Notes: generated by a model from the letters alone, not told the origin. A DNA stretch of 64,000 bases from Acidovorax sp. 1608163 (GCF_003669015.1 NZ_CP033069.1:2304501-2368500); one strand, 5' to 3'. Counted from the stretch's first letter, positions 43,394 to 52,738 are shown. A program made the numbers and translations.

Positions 43394-46315
43394 ATGTCTG
43401 CCCCCGGCGCCCACTCTGCAGAGCCCATTCCACCCAGGTCTGACCGCGCTGCCCTTGTGCAGGCGTGGGTACACGCCCTGCGCAACCAGGCCAGCAGCGC
43501 CCAGCTGCAAGCCCTGGCGCCGCTGAGCGACGCCGAGGCCGCCCTCGTGATGGCCCTGCTGCGTGGCGATGCCCACGCGGCGCAGCCCGGGCCACGGCCC
43601 AGCGCCCCAGCTGCGGCCAAGCCCAAAAACGCCGACACGGGCATTGCCCCAGGCCATTTCACCCCCCGCATCACCCTGATGACGTTGGGCCGGGGCGATG
43701 GCCTGCTGGGCCTGCAACCGCAGGGCAAGCTGGGCCCGCGCGGCGACAGCGTGACACTGGTACAGATCGACTGGACCTACCGCACTGACGGCGGCGCCAC
43801 CTGGCAGGCGCCTGCGCCTACCTCGATCCTGAACGCCCGCCCTGCCCCCGTGCAGGACCTGTTTGACACCGGCGGCCCTGTGGTGCGCATGCAGCGCAAC
43901 CTGGCGGCTGAATCCGACGCCATGGACCGCGTGTGGGACCTGGGCCTGACCCCCGTGGATGTCCACAAACTGCAGTGGCGCCACCGCGCAGCCGCCAGCA
44001 CCTTGGGCCCCGTGTGGACGCTGCCGCAAGAAGCGCACTTTGGCGACTTCTGGGCCGAGCAGATTCCCCAGCTGCGCGCTGAGGGGTGGAGCGTGGTGGT
44101 GCGGCCCGGCTTTGCGCACGAAAGCGTGCCCGTGCTGCGCTGGAAGCTGCACATCGCACCCGACACGGGCGAGCTGCTGGGCAAGGAAGTGGACGGCCAG
44201 TTGGGTTTGCGCGAACGCCCCGTGCAAAAGCTCATGCTGCCCGAGCGCGAAGGTGCCTGGCTGCTGACGCTGGGCATTGAGATTGACGGCCAAACCCTGG
44301 ACCTCGCCCCGCTGCTGGCCGACCTGCTGCGCCGCGATGCGCGCTGGCTCAACGCCCAGCAAATGGCCGCCATTGACGACCTGGCCATCATCAAACTGCG
44401 CGCCCCGGGCGGCAAACGCATTGAGGCACCGGCCGGGCCACTCAAGGCCATTGTGGGCGCCATGGTCGACCTGCTTACAGACCCCACCCGCAACCAGCGC
44501 AAGGACGGCGACCCGCTGCACCTGGGCGCCTGGGAGGCCCGTCGCATCGAGGCCCTGCGTGCCGGGCTGGTGCAGGCCCACCGCGTAGGCACCGTGAACG
44601 GCTGGAGCAACGACTGGCAACTGCAGGGCGATGCAGGCCTGGCCCACCTGGCCCAGCGCCTGCGCCGCATCGGCACGCCCCGGCCTGTGGCCGCACCGCA
44701 GGGGCTGCAAGTGCAACTGCGCCCGTACCAATTGGAGGGCCTGGCCTGGCTGCAATACCTGCGCGAACAAGGCCTGGGCGGCATCCTGGCCGACGACATG
44801 GGCCTGGGCAAAACCGCCCAGGCCCTGGCCCATGTGCTGGCTGAAAAGGAAGCCGCTCGCCTGGCCCGGCCCGCGCTGGTGGTGGTGCCGACCTCGCTGC
44901 TGTTCAACTGGCAGGCCGAAGCCGCCCGCATGGCCCCCGGCCTGCGCGTGCTGGTGCTGCACGGGGCCCGCCGGGGCGAGCGCTACCTGCAGGTGGGCGA
45001 GCATGACCTCGTGCTGACCACCTACCCCCTGCTGTGGCGCGATGTGGAGGCACTGGCTGCGCAGCCGTTTCATCTACTAATCCTGGACGAAGCCCAGATG
45101 GTGAAAAACGCAGGCAGCCGCAGCGCCCGCGCCTTGCGCAAGCTGCAGGCCCCGCACCTGCTGTGCCTGACGGGCACGCCGCTCGAAAACCACCTGGGCG
45201 AGCTGTGGGCGCAGTTTGACTTTTTGATGCCCGGCTTTCTGGGCGATGTGCGTAGCTTCAACGCCCGCTGGCGCAAGCCCATTGAGGAAAACGGCGAAAC
45301 CCTGCGCGCCCAGCTGCTGTCACAGCGCGTGCGCCCGTTCATCCTGCGCCGCCGCAAGCAGGACGTGGCCACCGAACTGCCGCCGCGCACCGAGACGATC
45401 CTGCGCGTGCAGTTGCAAGGTAAGCAGCGCGAGCTGTACGAGGCCGTGCGCACCACCGCCGACAAGCAGGTGCGCCGCGCACTGGAGCGCCAGGGCTTTG
45501 AAGGCTCGCAAATCGCCATCCTGGACGCGTTGCTCAAGCTGCGCCAAGTCTGCTGCGATCCACGATTGGTCAAGGGCATAAAACAAGGCCCCCACGCTCC
45601 GCCGCTGCGCGGGTCGCTGCCCCCCGAGGGGGACGCTTTTTTGCCTTGGGGCGGCCCGGCGGCAAAAAGGACCGCGCAGACGATCGAGCGCGCCAAGCTC
45701 GAACTGCTGGCTGACCTGCTACCCGCCCTGGTCGATGAAGGCCGCCGCGTGCTGGTGTTCTCGCAATTCACTGAAATGCTCACGCTGGCGGCAGAGCAAC
45801 TCGACACCCAGGCCCTGCCCTACCTCACGCTCACGGGCCAGACACCGCCGGGCCAGCGCGGTGCAGTGGTCAAGAGTTTTCAGGCTCAGGACGAAGCCAG
45901 CGCGCCCATCCTGCTGGTCAGCCTCAAGGCCGGGGGCGTGGGCCTGAACCTCACCGCCGCCGACACCGTGATCCACCTCGACCCGTGGTGGAACCCTGCT
46001 GTGGAAGAACAGGCCACCGCCCGCGCCCACCGCATCGGGCAAGACCAGCCGGTGTTCGTCTACAAGCTGGTGGTGGAAGGCAGCATCGAAGAACGCATGC
46101 TGGAGCTGCAGGCCCGCAAAGCCGCGCTGGCCCAAGGCGTGCTGGGCCACGACGCAGAGGGCGCGGTGAAGTTCAGCGAGGCAGACCTGCGCGCCCTGCT
46201 GGCCCCTTTGACCGAGCCAGCCAACAACCCGCTGGCCATTCCTGGCGAAGATGCCTTGCGCTGGGGTGGCACCGGCAAGCGGCGGCCCCGGCCGCTGCAG
46301 CCGCCTGAAGTTTGA
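43394..46315 (+). CDS. SNF2-family DEAD/DEAH helicase
   Basis: The start at 43394 (MSAPGAHSAEPIPPRSDRA) is preferred over an upstream frame extension. The protein is about 973 residues. Helicase motifs in order are: LRPYQLEGLAWLQYL, motif I ADDMGLGKTAQAL, Ia VVVPTSLLFNW, II LILDEAQMVKN, III LTGTPLENHLGELW, then in lobe 2 VLVFSQFTEML, SLKAGGVGLNLTAAD, and VI ARAHRIGQDQPV. The N-terminal 430 residues are the variable part seen in bacterial SNF2 proteins. Between lobe elements (45587-45669) lies a repeat-derived in-frame insertion that should form a Pro/Gly-rich loop. SNF2 proteins remodel protein-DNA or transcription complexes; the target is unknown. Confidence 0.92.
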   Translation: MSAPGAHSAEPIPPRSDRAALVQAWVHALRNQASSAQLQALAPLSDAEAALVMALLRGDAHAAQPGPRPSAPAAAKPKNADTGIAPGHFTPRITLMTLGRGDGLLGLQPQGKLGPRGDSVTLVQIDWTYRTDGGATWQAPAPTSILNARPAPVQDLFDTGGPVVRMQRNLAAESDAMDRVWDLGLTPVDVHKLQWRHRAAASTLGPVWTLPQEAHFGDFWAEQIPQLRAEGWSVVVRPGFAHESVPVLRWKLHIAPDTGELLGKEVDGQLGLRERPVQKLMLPEREGAWLLTLGIEIDGQTLDLAPLLADLLRRDARWLNAQQMAAIDDLAIIKLRAPGGKRIEAPAGPLKAIVGAMVDLLTDPTRNQRKDGDPLHLGAWEARRIEALRAGLVQAHRVGTVNGWSNDWQLQGDAGLAHLAQRLRRIGTPRPVAAPQGLQVQLRPYQLEGLAWLQYLREQGLGGILADDMGLGKTAQALAHVLAEKEAARLARPALVVVPTSLLFNWQAEAARMAPGLRVLVLHGARRGERYLQVGEHDLVLTTYPLLWRDVEALAAQPFHLLILDEAQMVKNAGSRSARALRKLQAPHLLCLTGTPLENHLGELWAQFDFLMPGFLGDVRSFNARWRKPIEENGETLRAQLLSQRVRPFILRRRKQDVATELPPRTETILRVQLQGKQRELYEAVRTTADKQVRRALERQGFEGSQIAILDALLKLRQVCCDPRLVKGIKQGPHAPPLRGSLPPEGDAFLPWGGPAAKRTAQTIERAKLELLADLLPALVDEGRRVLVFSQFTEMLTLAAEQLDTQALPYLTLTGQTPPGQRGAVVKSFQAQDEASAPILLVSLKAGGVGLNLTAADTVIHLDPWWNPAVEEQATARAHRIGQDQPVFVYKLVVEGSIEERMLELQARKAALAQGVLGHDAEGAVKFSEADLRALLAPLTEPANNPLAIPGEDALRWGGTGKRRPRPLQPPEV
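45587..45669 (+). repeat. Repeat sequence inserted in frame inside the SNF2 gene
   Basis: The stretch contains CGCTGCCCCCCGAGGGGG and TTGCCTTGGGGCGGCCCGG, wording I know from intergenic repeats of Comamonadaceae genomes. It is translated as GPHAPPLRGSLPPEGDAF and LPWGGPAAK, which breaks the helicase between RLVKGIK and TIERAKLELL. The reading frame stays open throughout. Confidence 0.6.
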
Positions 46316-46318
46316 GTG

Positions 46319-46367
46319 TTTTTTGCCTCTAGCGCTCTCTGAATAAGCGCTAGAAGCTATGCTTTTG
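46319..46367. repeat. Dispersed intergenic repeat, copy 3
   Basis: GCCTCTAGCGCTCTCTGAAT followed by the inverted half AAGCGCTAGAAGCTATGC. It starts right after the SNF2 stop, between convergent genes, where a transcription end is expected. Confidence 0.65.
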
Positions 46368-46449
46368 CTAGCATTTGCGGTGCAGGAAGGGTGCAAGCGA
46401 CAAGGCCAATAACCCCCTGGGCCACCCATGAGGCGATGCAGGCCAGCTC

Positions 46450-48702
46450 TCAGCCCCTTTCTTCGCGTTCAGTGCGCTCAGCGGCCACACCGCGCAACAA
46501 GCGCAGGCCATTGGCCACCACCAGCAGGCTGGCCCCCATGTCGGCAAACACCGCCATCCACATCGAGGCATTGCCCAACACCGCCATGGCCAAAAAGGCC
46601 CCCTTGATGCCGAGCGCAAACACGATGTTTTGCCACAGCACATTGCGCGTGCGGCGCGATAGGCGGATGACCTCGGGGATGCGGCGCAGGTCGTCGTTCA
46701 TGATGACGATGTCGGCGGCCTCCATGGCCGTGTCCGTGCCAGCGGCACCCATGGCAATGCCAATGTGCGCGCGCGCCAAAGCGGGGGCGTCGTTGATGCC
46801 ATCGCCCACCATGGCGGTGGGGCCCAGGTCAACCTGCATGCGCTCGATGGCGGCGAGCTTGTCCTCGGGTAACAGGTTGCCTTGCGCCATGTCGATGCCC
46901 GCTTGCCGGGCGATGGCCTGGGCGGTGGACAGGTTGTCGCCCGTCAGCATGACCGAGGCCACGCCCAGCGCGTGCAACTGCGCTATGGCCTCACGGGAGC
47001 TGTCCTTGATCGTGTCGGCCACGGCAAACAGCGCCAGCACCTCGTGTGCATTGGCCAGCAGCGTGACGGTGCGGCCCTGGGCCTCGTGCGCGGCCAGCAG
47101 CTCCTCCAGGGCCGCAGAGCACAGCCCCCGCTCTTCCACCAAACGGTGGTTGCCAAGCCACAGCGTCTGGCCTTGCAGCTGGGCCAGTTGTGCCTCCACC
47201 CCTCGACCCGGTAGGGCCTTGAAGTGGCTCACGCCGCCGGGCCCGTTGGGCAGGCCCTGGGCGATGGCTTTGGAGACGGGGTGGTCGGAATGCCCGGCCA
47301 AGTCTGCGGCCCACGCCAGCACGGCGGCTGCGGGCTGCTGGGTGCTCAGCACCTCTTGGGCGACGAGCTTGGGCTTGCCTTCGGTGATGGTGCCGGTCTT
47401 GTCCAGCGCGATGGCTTTGAGTTTGTAGGCGTCTTCCAGGTACACACCGCCCTTGATGAGGATGCCCCGGCGTGCGGCGGCGGCCAGGCCGCTGACCACG
47501 GTGACGGGGGTTGCAATCACCAGCGCGCAGGGGCAGGCAATGACCAGCAGCACCAGCGCCTTGTACAGCGCCTGCGTCCAGGTGAAGTCCAGCAATACCG
47601 GGGTGAGCACGGCCACCAGCAAGGCCATGGCAAATACGGCTGGGGTGTACACCGCAGCGAACCGGTCCACAAACTGCTGAGTGGGGGCCCGTGAGCCTTG
47701 GGCCTGCTCCACCGACTGGATGATGCGCGCCAGGGTGGTGTTGTTGGCAGCCGCCGTCACGGCGATTTCGAGGGTGCCGGTTTCATTGATGGTGCCCGCA
47801 AACACCAGGTCGCCCTGGGCCTTGTCCACCGGAATGCTCTCCCCTGTGACAGGGGCTTGGTTGACGGCGCTGGTGCCGCTGGTCACCGCCCCATCGAGCG
47901 GGATGCGTGCACCGGGCTTGACGCGCACGGTGGCTGCCACGGGCACGTCGGCGGCGGGCTGCAAAGCCCAGCTGCCGTCGCTTTGGCGCACTTCGGCGGT
48001 GTCTGGGGTCAGGGCCAGCAGGCTCTTGATGGCGTTGCGGGCGCGGTCCACCGCTCGGCCCTCAATCAATTCAGCGATGGCATACAAGGCCATCACCATG
48101 GCAGCCTCGGGCCACTGGCCAATGAGGAAGGCGCCGGTGACGGCTACGGTCATCAGGGCGTTGATGTTCAGGCGCGCCTGCATCAACGCGGCCAGGCCCT
48201 TGCGGTAGGTGGAGAAACCCGCCAGCCCGATGGCGCCAGCCGCCAGTGCCATGCCCAGGCCTTTGAACACGGTGGTGTCGGGGGAGAAGAATGACAGGGC
48301 CTCTGCCGCAATCGCCAAGCCCAGCGCCAGCGCCATGCGCCACAGGCCTTCGGTGGCGCCATGGGGCTGCGCCCCTGCATCGTCTGTGCCAATGGGCTGC
48401 GGGTCAAAGCCCGCCTTGCGGATAGCTGCCACCGCGGCCGGGATGGCATCGGCCGGTGCGTCAATCGTCAAAGTGCGCGCACCCAGCTGAAACCCCAAGC
48501 CGCGTATGCCGGGGATGGAGGCCAGCGCGCGCCGGATTTCGCTTTCTTCGGCAGCGCAGTCCATGGCGGCGATGCGAAACACCGTGCCTTGGGTGGCTTG
48601 CACAGCCGGTGGTGCGTTGCCTGGCTGGGTGGGGGTGCAGTGGTGGTCGCCGCAGCAGCTGTGTGCAGTGGCGTGGGTGTGGAGGGCTTCGGTGGACTTC
48701 AT
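46450..48702 (-). CDS. Zn/Cd/Pb-type heavy-metal-translocating P-type ATPase
   Basis: A 750-residue P1B ATPase. The His/Cys-rich N-terminus (HTHATAHSCCGDHHC) is followed by a heavy-metal-associated domain with AAMDCAAEE, in which the usual CxxC is reduced to one Cys plus acidic residues, as in ZntA/CadA-type pumps. The actuator motif is PVTGESIP, the membrane metal site IACPCALVIATP and the phosphorylation site ALDKTGTITEGK. The hinge reads VGDGINDAPALA. It should export Zn2+, Cd2+ or Pb2+ across the inner membrane. The gene is monocistronic, with a MerR-type promoter upstream but no merR-type gene beside it. Confidence 0.93.
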   Translation of the reverse strand: MKSTEALHTHATAHSCCGDHHCTPTQPGNAPPAVQATQGTVFRIAAMDCAAEESEIRRALASIPGIRGLGFQLGARTLTIDAPADAIPAAVAAIRKAGFDPQPIGTDDAGAQPHGATEGLWRMALALGLAIAAEALSFFSPDTTVFKGLGMALAAGAIGLAGFSTYRKGLAALMQARLNINALMTVAVTGAFLIGQWPEAAMVMALYAIAELIEGRAVDRARNAIKSLLALTPDTAEVRQSDGSWALQPAADVPVAATVRVKPGARIPLDGAVTSGTSAVNQAPVTGESIPVDKAQGDLVFAGTINETGTLEIAVTAAANNTTLARIIQSVEQAQGSRAPTQQFVDRFAAVYTPAVFAMALLVAVLTPVLLDFTWTQALYKALVLLVIACPCALVIATPVTVVSGLAAAARRGILIKGGVYLEDAYKLKAIALDKTGTITEGKPKLVAQEVLSTQQPAAAVLAWAADLAGHSDHPVSKAIAQGLPNGPGGVSHFKALPGRGVEAQLAQLQGQTLWLGNHRLVEERGLCSAALEELLAAHEAQGRTVTLLANAHEVLALFAVADTIKDSSREAIAQLHALGVASVMLTGDNLSTAQAIARQAGIDMAQGNLLPEDKLAAIERMQVDLGPTAMVGDGINDAPALARAHIGIAMGAAGTDTAMEAADIVIMNDDLRRIPEVIRLSRRTRNVLWQNIVFALGIKGAFLAMAVLGNASMWMAVFADMGASLLVVANGLRLLRGVAAERTEREERG

Positions 48703-48726
48703 GGTGTGACGGCGTTGTATGCAGTC

Positions 48727-48759
48727 TATTGGAAACCTTGAAGTGACTTCAATGTCAAG
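48727..48759 (-). promoter_or_regulatory. MerR-type (ZntR/CadR/PbrR-like) promoter of the metal ATPase
   Basis: Read on the minus strand, TTGACA (48753-48758) is directly followed by the perfect dyad TTGAAGT-C-ACTTCAA (48738-48752) and then a weak -10 region around AATAGA. A dyad filling an over-long spacer between -35 and -10 is the hallmark of MerR-family promoters of metal efflux genes. Confidence 0.75.
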
Positions 48760-48823
48760 CAGGGGCGAGGTTTCTTCTTTTCGTTTGGCGTGCCAGCCCC
48801 TGAAAATGAGGTGATTTATGGGT

Positions 48824-48876
48824 GTTTTGAGGCTCTGGCGCTTATGAATAAAGCGCTAACAGCTATTGATTTGATA
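48824..48876. repeat. Dispersed intergenic repeat, copy 4
   Basis: GAGGCTCTGGCGCTTATGAA followed by TAAAGCGCTAACAGCTATTG, in the divergent gap between the metal ATPase and the HPP-CBS gene. Apart from the MerR-type promoter and this repeat, 48703-49025 holds nothing recognisable. Confidence 0.65.
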
Positions 48877-49025
48877 GTGACTTGGACGCAACCCGGGTAA
48901 CCCCAAAGCCACGGTGCCGTGGCCTGATCGCTAGGATGTGCGGCTGCACAGTTTTGGTGCAAATCTGCCAGCCCTAGACGGGCCAAACACGGGTCATAGA
49001 CGGCCCACGCCACGGACCCTTTCAC

Positions 49026-50207
49026 GTGCCCAAAAGAATAAGCGCCTGGTTTCACTCCAGGGTGCTCAGCAACACCCTGTCCCTATCGCGCAGCGAACGC
49101 TGGAAAGCCAGCCTGGGGGCACTGCTGTGTCTGGCAGCCTGTGGGCTGCTGCTGCGCAGCCTGCCGCTGGATGCCCATTGGCTGCTGGCCCCCGTGGGGG
49201 CCAGTGTGGTGATCTTGTTTGTGCAGTTTCACAGCCCGGTGGCGCAGCCCTGGCCTTTGCTGGGCAGCTACCTGGTGGCCACGCTGGTGGGGCTGGCCTG
49301 CTCGCACTGGGTGGCGCAGCCCGCGTGGGCCGCGGCCCTGGCGGTAGCGCTGTGCATCTGGCTCATGGCCCGGCTCAATTGCGTGCACCCGCCGGGGGGC
49401 GCGCTGGCCTTGTTACTGGTGCTCAACGGGCCTTACACCCCCGCGCAAATGCTGGCCGTGGGCGAGCTGATTGGCATCAACGCTGTGGCCTTGCTGGTGG
49501 CCACCTTGCTGATCAACCGATGGGTTTTGCGCCGCCGCTACCCGCACAGCAGCACACCGCCTGGCCTGGGCCACCGCACGCAAGACCGGGCGCCCATAGA
49601 GCGCATGGGGCTGACCCATACTGACCTGGAGAGCGCCGTCAAAACGCTCAACACCTTTGTGGACGTGCAGGAAGATGAGCTGGTCGAGATTTACAACCTG
49701 GCCGTTGACCATGCGTTTGGGCGCCATGTGGGGCTGACCTGCGCGGACATCATGTCGCGCGATGTCATCACCGCCCACTTTGACACCGACCTGGCCGTGG
49801 CTTGGCAGCTGCTGCGCAAGCACAAGATCAAGTCGTTGCCGGTGATCGACCGGTTTGACCGCCTGATCGGCATCGTGACGGTGGCAGACTTTCTGCGCCA
49901 GATCGATGCCCAGGCCACGCCTAAAGACCTGGCAACGCTGGTGCAGGCGCTGCTCAAGCGCACCTCGGGGCCTTATGCCGACAAGCCCGAGGTGGTGGGC
50001 CAGATCATGAGCCCGGAGGTTTTTACCGCCACACCACAAACACCGCTGTCTGAGCTGATCCGCCAGATCTCGCAGCGCGCCCTGCCCCATGTGCCGGTGA
50101 TTGACGCGCGGCGCAAGGTGGTGGGCATGGTCACGCAGTCTGACCTGCTGGTGGCGCTGTACAAGAGCATTGCACTGGACCAGGCCAGCCAGTCGGCCAA
50201 GGCTTGA
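49026..50207 (+). CDS. HPP family membrane protein with two CBS domains
   Basis: A 393-residue protein starting at a GTG. The N-terminal half is the HPP domain with four to five membrane helices and the naming motif NCVHPPGGALALL. The C-terminal half has two CBS domains: CADIMSRDVITAHFDTDLAVAWQLLRKHKIKSLPVIDRFDRLIGIVTVADFL, and QIMSPEVFTATPQTPLSELI through GMVTQSDLL. HPP proteins have been linked to nitrite transport; CBS pairs bind adenosine nucleotides and probably gate the membrane part. It stands alone, divergent from the metal ATPase. Confidence 0.92.
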   Translation: MPKRISAWFHSRVLSNTLSLSRSERWKASLGALLCLAACGLLLRSLPLDAHWLLAPVGASVVILFVQFHSPVAQPWPLLGSYLVATLVGLACSHWVAQPAWAAALAVALCIWLMARLNCVHPPGGALALLLVLNGPYTPAQMLAVGELIGINAVALLVATLLINRWVLRRRYPHSSTPPGLGHRTQDRAPIERMGLTHTDLESAVKTLNTFVDVQEDELVEIYNLAVDHAFGRHVGLTCADIMSRDVITAHFDTDLAVAWQLLRKHKIKSLPVIDRFDRLIGIVTVADFLRQIDAQATPKDLATLVQALLKRTSGPYADKPEVVGQIMSPEVFTATPQTPLSELIRQISQRALPHVPVIDARRKVVGMVTQSDLLVALYKSIALDQASQSAKA

Positions 50208-50264
50208 GCGCCTGGGGGCTGCGGTGCGGCCCCGCCCACACCGCCCACACCACATTGCATCGCT

Positions 50265-50819
50265 TTATGCGTGGGCGGATTGCTGCCGCCTGCGCAGCAG
50301 CGTGCGCGCCACCCAAAACACCATGCTGCCCCCAAAGGCTCCAAACACCAGGGCCAGCCCCAACTGCAAGGCCAGCAGCCCGGGGCGCAGGCTGCGGTCC
50401 ACGACCGATTCGGCGGGCTGTGCAGGGTTGACCCACACTGGCACCGGCTCGCCCGTGCGTTCAGCGCTCTGCAATCTGTGCCCCAGTCGCTCTTGAAAGC
50501 TGCCAATGTTGTCTGCGCGCGTGGTGATGGAGGCGCGGTCTCCGGTGTATTCCACCCCGGCCACCTGATAGCGGTAGTGGGTAGATACGCGGTAGGTGGT
50601 GCCGCCTTTGCTGGGCTTGTGGCTTTGGAGCGTGGCCGAATCCACTTGGGCCGGTACGCTGTGCCACGTTTGCATGCGCGCCCAGTCGTACACCATGGGC
50701 GCGGTCATGAAGAGCAGGATGCCCAGGCCTGCGGCGGCAAACGGCACAGCCAGCACGGCCAGCATGACCAGCCCAAGCAGCGTTTGCTTTTTGTCGGCAG
50801 CAGTGGCGCGTTTTTTCAT
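50265..50819 (-). CDS. DUF3592 membrane protein, copy A
   Basis: The start at 50819 (MKKRATAADKKQTLLGLV) overlaps the stop of copy B by one base. Two hydrophobic segments lie at the N- and C-terminal thirds. The central domain has YRVSTHYRYQVAGVEYTGDRA and VPVWVNPAQPAESVVDRSL, the DUF3592 pattern. Function unknown. The two copies are tandem paralogues, with near-identical wording in the VNPAQP region. Confidence 0.82.
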   Translation of the reverse strand: MKKRATAADKKQTLLGLVMLAVLAVPFAAAGLGILLFMTAPMVYDWARMQTWHSVPAQVDSATLQSHKPSKGGTTYRVSTHYRYQVAGVEYTGDRASITTRADNIGSFQERLGHRLQSAERTGEPVPVWVNPAQPAESVVDRSLRPGLLALQLGLALVFGAFGGSMVFWVARTLLRRRQQSAHA

Positions 50820-51466
50820 CAAAGGGGCTTTCGGTGGCTGGCGGGGCCTTGGCGTTCTGCGCTCTGCCCAGGGTCGGCGTCTGCGGCCTTGCGCGCCAGG
50901 CGCAGGCTGCTCCAACTGAGCAGCAGCACCCACCAAAAGCCCAATCCCACGCCCGTGAAGCCGAGCCCAATCACCGCACTCAGCGCTAGCGATTCAAGGC
51001 TCAGACTGCGGTCTGCGACCGACTCGGAGGGCTGTGCAGGATTGACCCACACCTGCACCGGGGTGCCCGAGCGTTGGGCGGCCTCCAGCCCATCGCCCAG
51101 CTGTTTTTGGAACACCGTGTCCGAACCACTGTGAAATGAAGCCCGGTGCCCCTGGTATGCCTTGCCCTCTACTTCGTAGCGGTAACTCACCTCTACACGG
51201 TAGCCTCCACGGCCTTTGGGGTAAGGCTCCCACAGGGTGGCGGCTGATTCCACGACTGCCGGTGTGGCCCGCCATGACTGGGCGCGGGCCCAGTCCACCA
51301 CGGTGGCCCCTGTGCCAAACAGCAGCATGCTCAGCCCGATCACGACAAAGGGCAGGATGAACAATGCCGCCAGGCTGAGCGTGAGCGGCGATGCCCCAGG
51401 CCCCGGGCGCCATGGGCTTGCGCGGGCGGAGGACGGAGGGGCGGACGGTGTGGATGAACGAGGCAT
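50819..51466 (-). CDS. DUF3592 membrane protein, copy B
   Basis: A 215-residue protein. TM segments (LAALFILPFVVIGLSMLLFG and a C-terminal VIGLGFTGVGLGFWWVLLL) flank a DUF3592 domain with YRVEVSYRYEVEGKAYQGHRA and VQVWVNPAQPSESVADRSL. It is co-transcribed with copy A downstream and the larger membrane protein upstream. Roles are unknown; the three genes probably form one unit. Confidence 0.82.
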   Translation of the reverse strand: MPRSSTPSAPPSSARASPWRPGPGASPLTLSLAALFILPFVVIGLSMLLFGTGATVVDWARAQSWRATPAVVESAATLWEPYPKGRGGYRVEVSYRYEVEGKAYQGHRASFHSGSDTVFQKQLGDGLEAAQRSGTPVQVWVNPAQPSESVADRSLSLESLALSAVIGLGFTGVGLGFWWVLLLSWSSLRLARKAADADPGQSAERQGPASHRKPL

Positions 51467-51493
51467 CGAGGTGGTATGGACGCTGGGCTGCTT

Positions 51494-52738
51494 TCAGACC
51501 GATCGTGCGGGCAGCCCGGTGGCTTTGGCCAGCGCCTGCAGCATCTGGTCGGCCACCGCCCTGCCCCGCAGGCTGTCGGCCACGGTGATGGTCTTGCCGT
51601 TCTTCAGCGCCACCCGAATCCGAAACCACACCGTGTGCCGCGTGCCGGTTTGCGAGGTGTAGCTCTGCACCAGTTGCAGCCCCCGTAAATCGCTGCGGGG
51701 CACCTGGTGCCAGGCAAAAATGAAGCCCAGCAAGCGCCGCTCGGTGCGCAGGCCCTGGGGGCTGAACTGCACCTTCAGGCTGTTGCTCAGCGCAAAAAAG
51801 GCCCACGCGGCAAAACCCCCGCCCAGGCCGCCAAACACCAGGGGAAATATCAGCGGGGCCCCCATGCGGCCTGCAAACACGCCAAAGCTGCCAAAGCTCA
51901 AACCAAACACCAGCCACGCCAGGTGTTGCTGCCAGGTTCGGCCATAGGGCAAATACAGTTCCACCCCGCCGGGCGTGTGCTGCAGGTGGGCCACCTCGTC
52001 CAGCTGCGCCTTGCGCGACTGGACCGCCGCAGGGTGCTGGGCTGCGTCCAACACCAGATGTTGCGATGCCTCGCCCGTGGCGTAGACGGGCACATCAAAG
52101 TGCCGCTCAAACGCCAGCGGTGGGTCGCTGCGGCTTTCCAGGGTCAGGCACCAGGCATGGTGGTCGCCCTCCGTGGGCTCGGATTCAGGCAAGCCTTTGG
52201 GCACATCCAGCCGAAAGCTCAGCCGGATGCCATCGCCCTGCGGCTGCACTTGGGCCATGCCATCGCCCTGCCACAGCACGCTCTCGCGGGCCTCAGTGTC
52301 GCCGCCGGTGGTGCGGCGGGTGCTGTGGTGCAGGCACGCCAGCGTGGCCACAAACTGCAGCCCTGGCCGGTAGGCAACAGGCAGCACCGTGCTGGCGCCA
52401 AAGTGGCCGCCAATGCTGCCAGGGAAAGGGTCCAGCTGCAGCGCCACATCGCCAAAGCGGCGTGCGTCCCGCGTGGTGCGCACCGCCCCCACAAGCAAGC
52501 CCACGGCCACCAGCAGCATGACCCCGATGATCCCGGCCACCAGTGTCTCGCCCCGTGCCAGAGCCCGTGGAATCTGCACATAGGCCAGGGGCGTGGCCAG
52601 CAGGCTCCAGGCCACGGCGAAGCCCCACAGGATGATGACTTCCCACCGCTTGTGCGAGCGGATGCGGTTGGTGGCCCATGCTTTGCGCTCAAGCCACGGC
52701 TGGGCGCTGCGCGCCCGGGGTTGGGTTGGGGATGTCAT
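51494..52738 (-). CDS. Hypothetical membrane protein of the DUF3592 cluster
   Basis: Start taken at 52738 (MTSPTQPRARSAQPWLERKA). A protein of about 414 residues with two N-terminal membrane helices (IILWGFAVAWSLLATPLAYV and VAGIIGVMLLVAVGLLVGAV), a soluble beta-rich middle, two further helices (HLAWLVFGLSFGSFGVFAG, LIFPLVFGGLGGGFAAWAFF) and a C-terminal domain that ends MLQALAKATGLP. No family function recognised. It lies 27 bp upstream of the DUF3592 pair on the same strand. Confidence 0.75.
   Translation of the reverse strand: MTSPTQPRARSAQPWLERKAWATNRIRSHKRWEVIILWGFAVAWSLLATPLAYVQIPRALARGETLVAGIIGVMLLVAVGLLVGAVRTTRDARRFGDVALQLDPFPGSIGGHFGASTVLPVAYRPGLQFVATLACLHHSTRRTTGGDTEARESVLWQGDGMAQVQPQGDGIRLSFRLDVPKGLPESEPTEGDHHAWCLTLESRSDPPLAFERHFDVPVYATGEASQHLVLDAAQHPAAVQSRKAQLDEVAHLQHTPGGVELYLPYGRTWQQHLAWLVFGLSFGSFGVFAGRMGAPLIFPLVFGGLGGGFAAWAFFALSNSLKVQFSPQGLRTERRLLGFIFAWHQVPRSDLRGLQLVQSYTSQTGTRHTVWFRIRVALKNGKTITVADSLRGRAVADQMLQALAKATGLPARSV

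Noticed and set aside
43358..45073. 571-codon frame antisense to the SNF2 helicase
   Set aside because: Gln/His/Gly-rich translation of a GC-rich gene's other strand; the sense frame has all helicase motifs.
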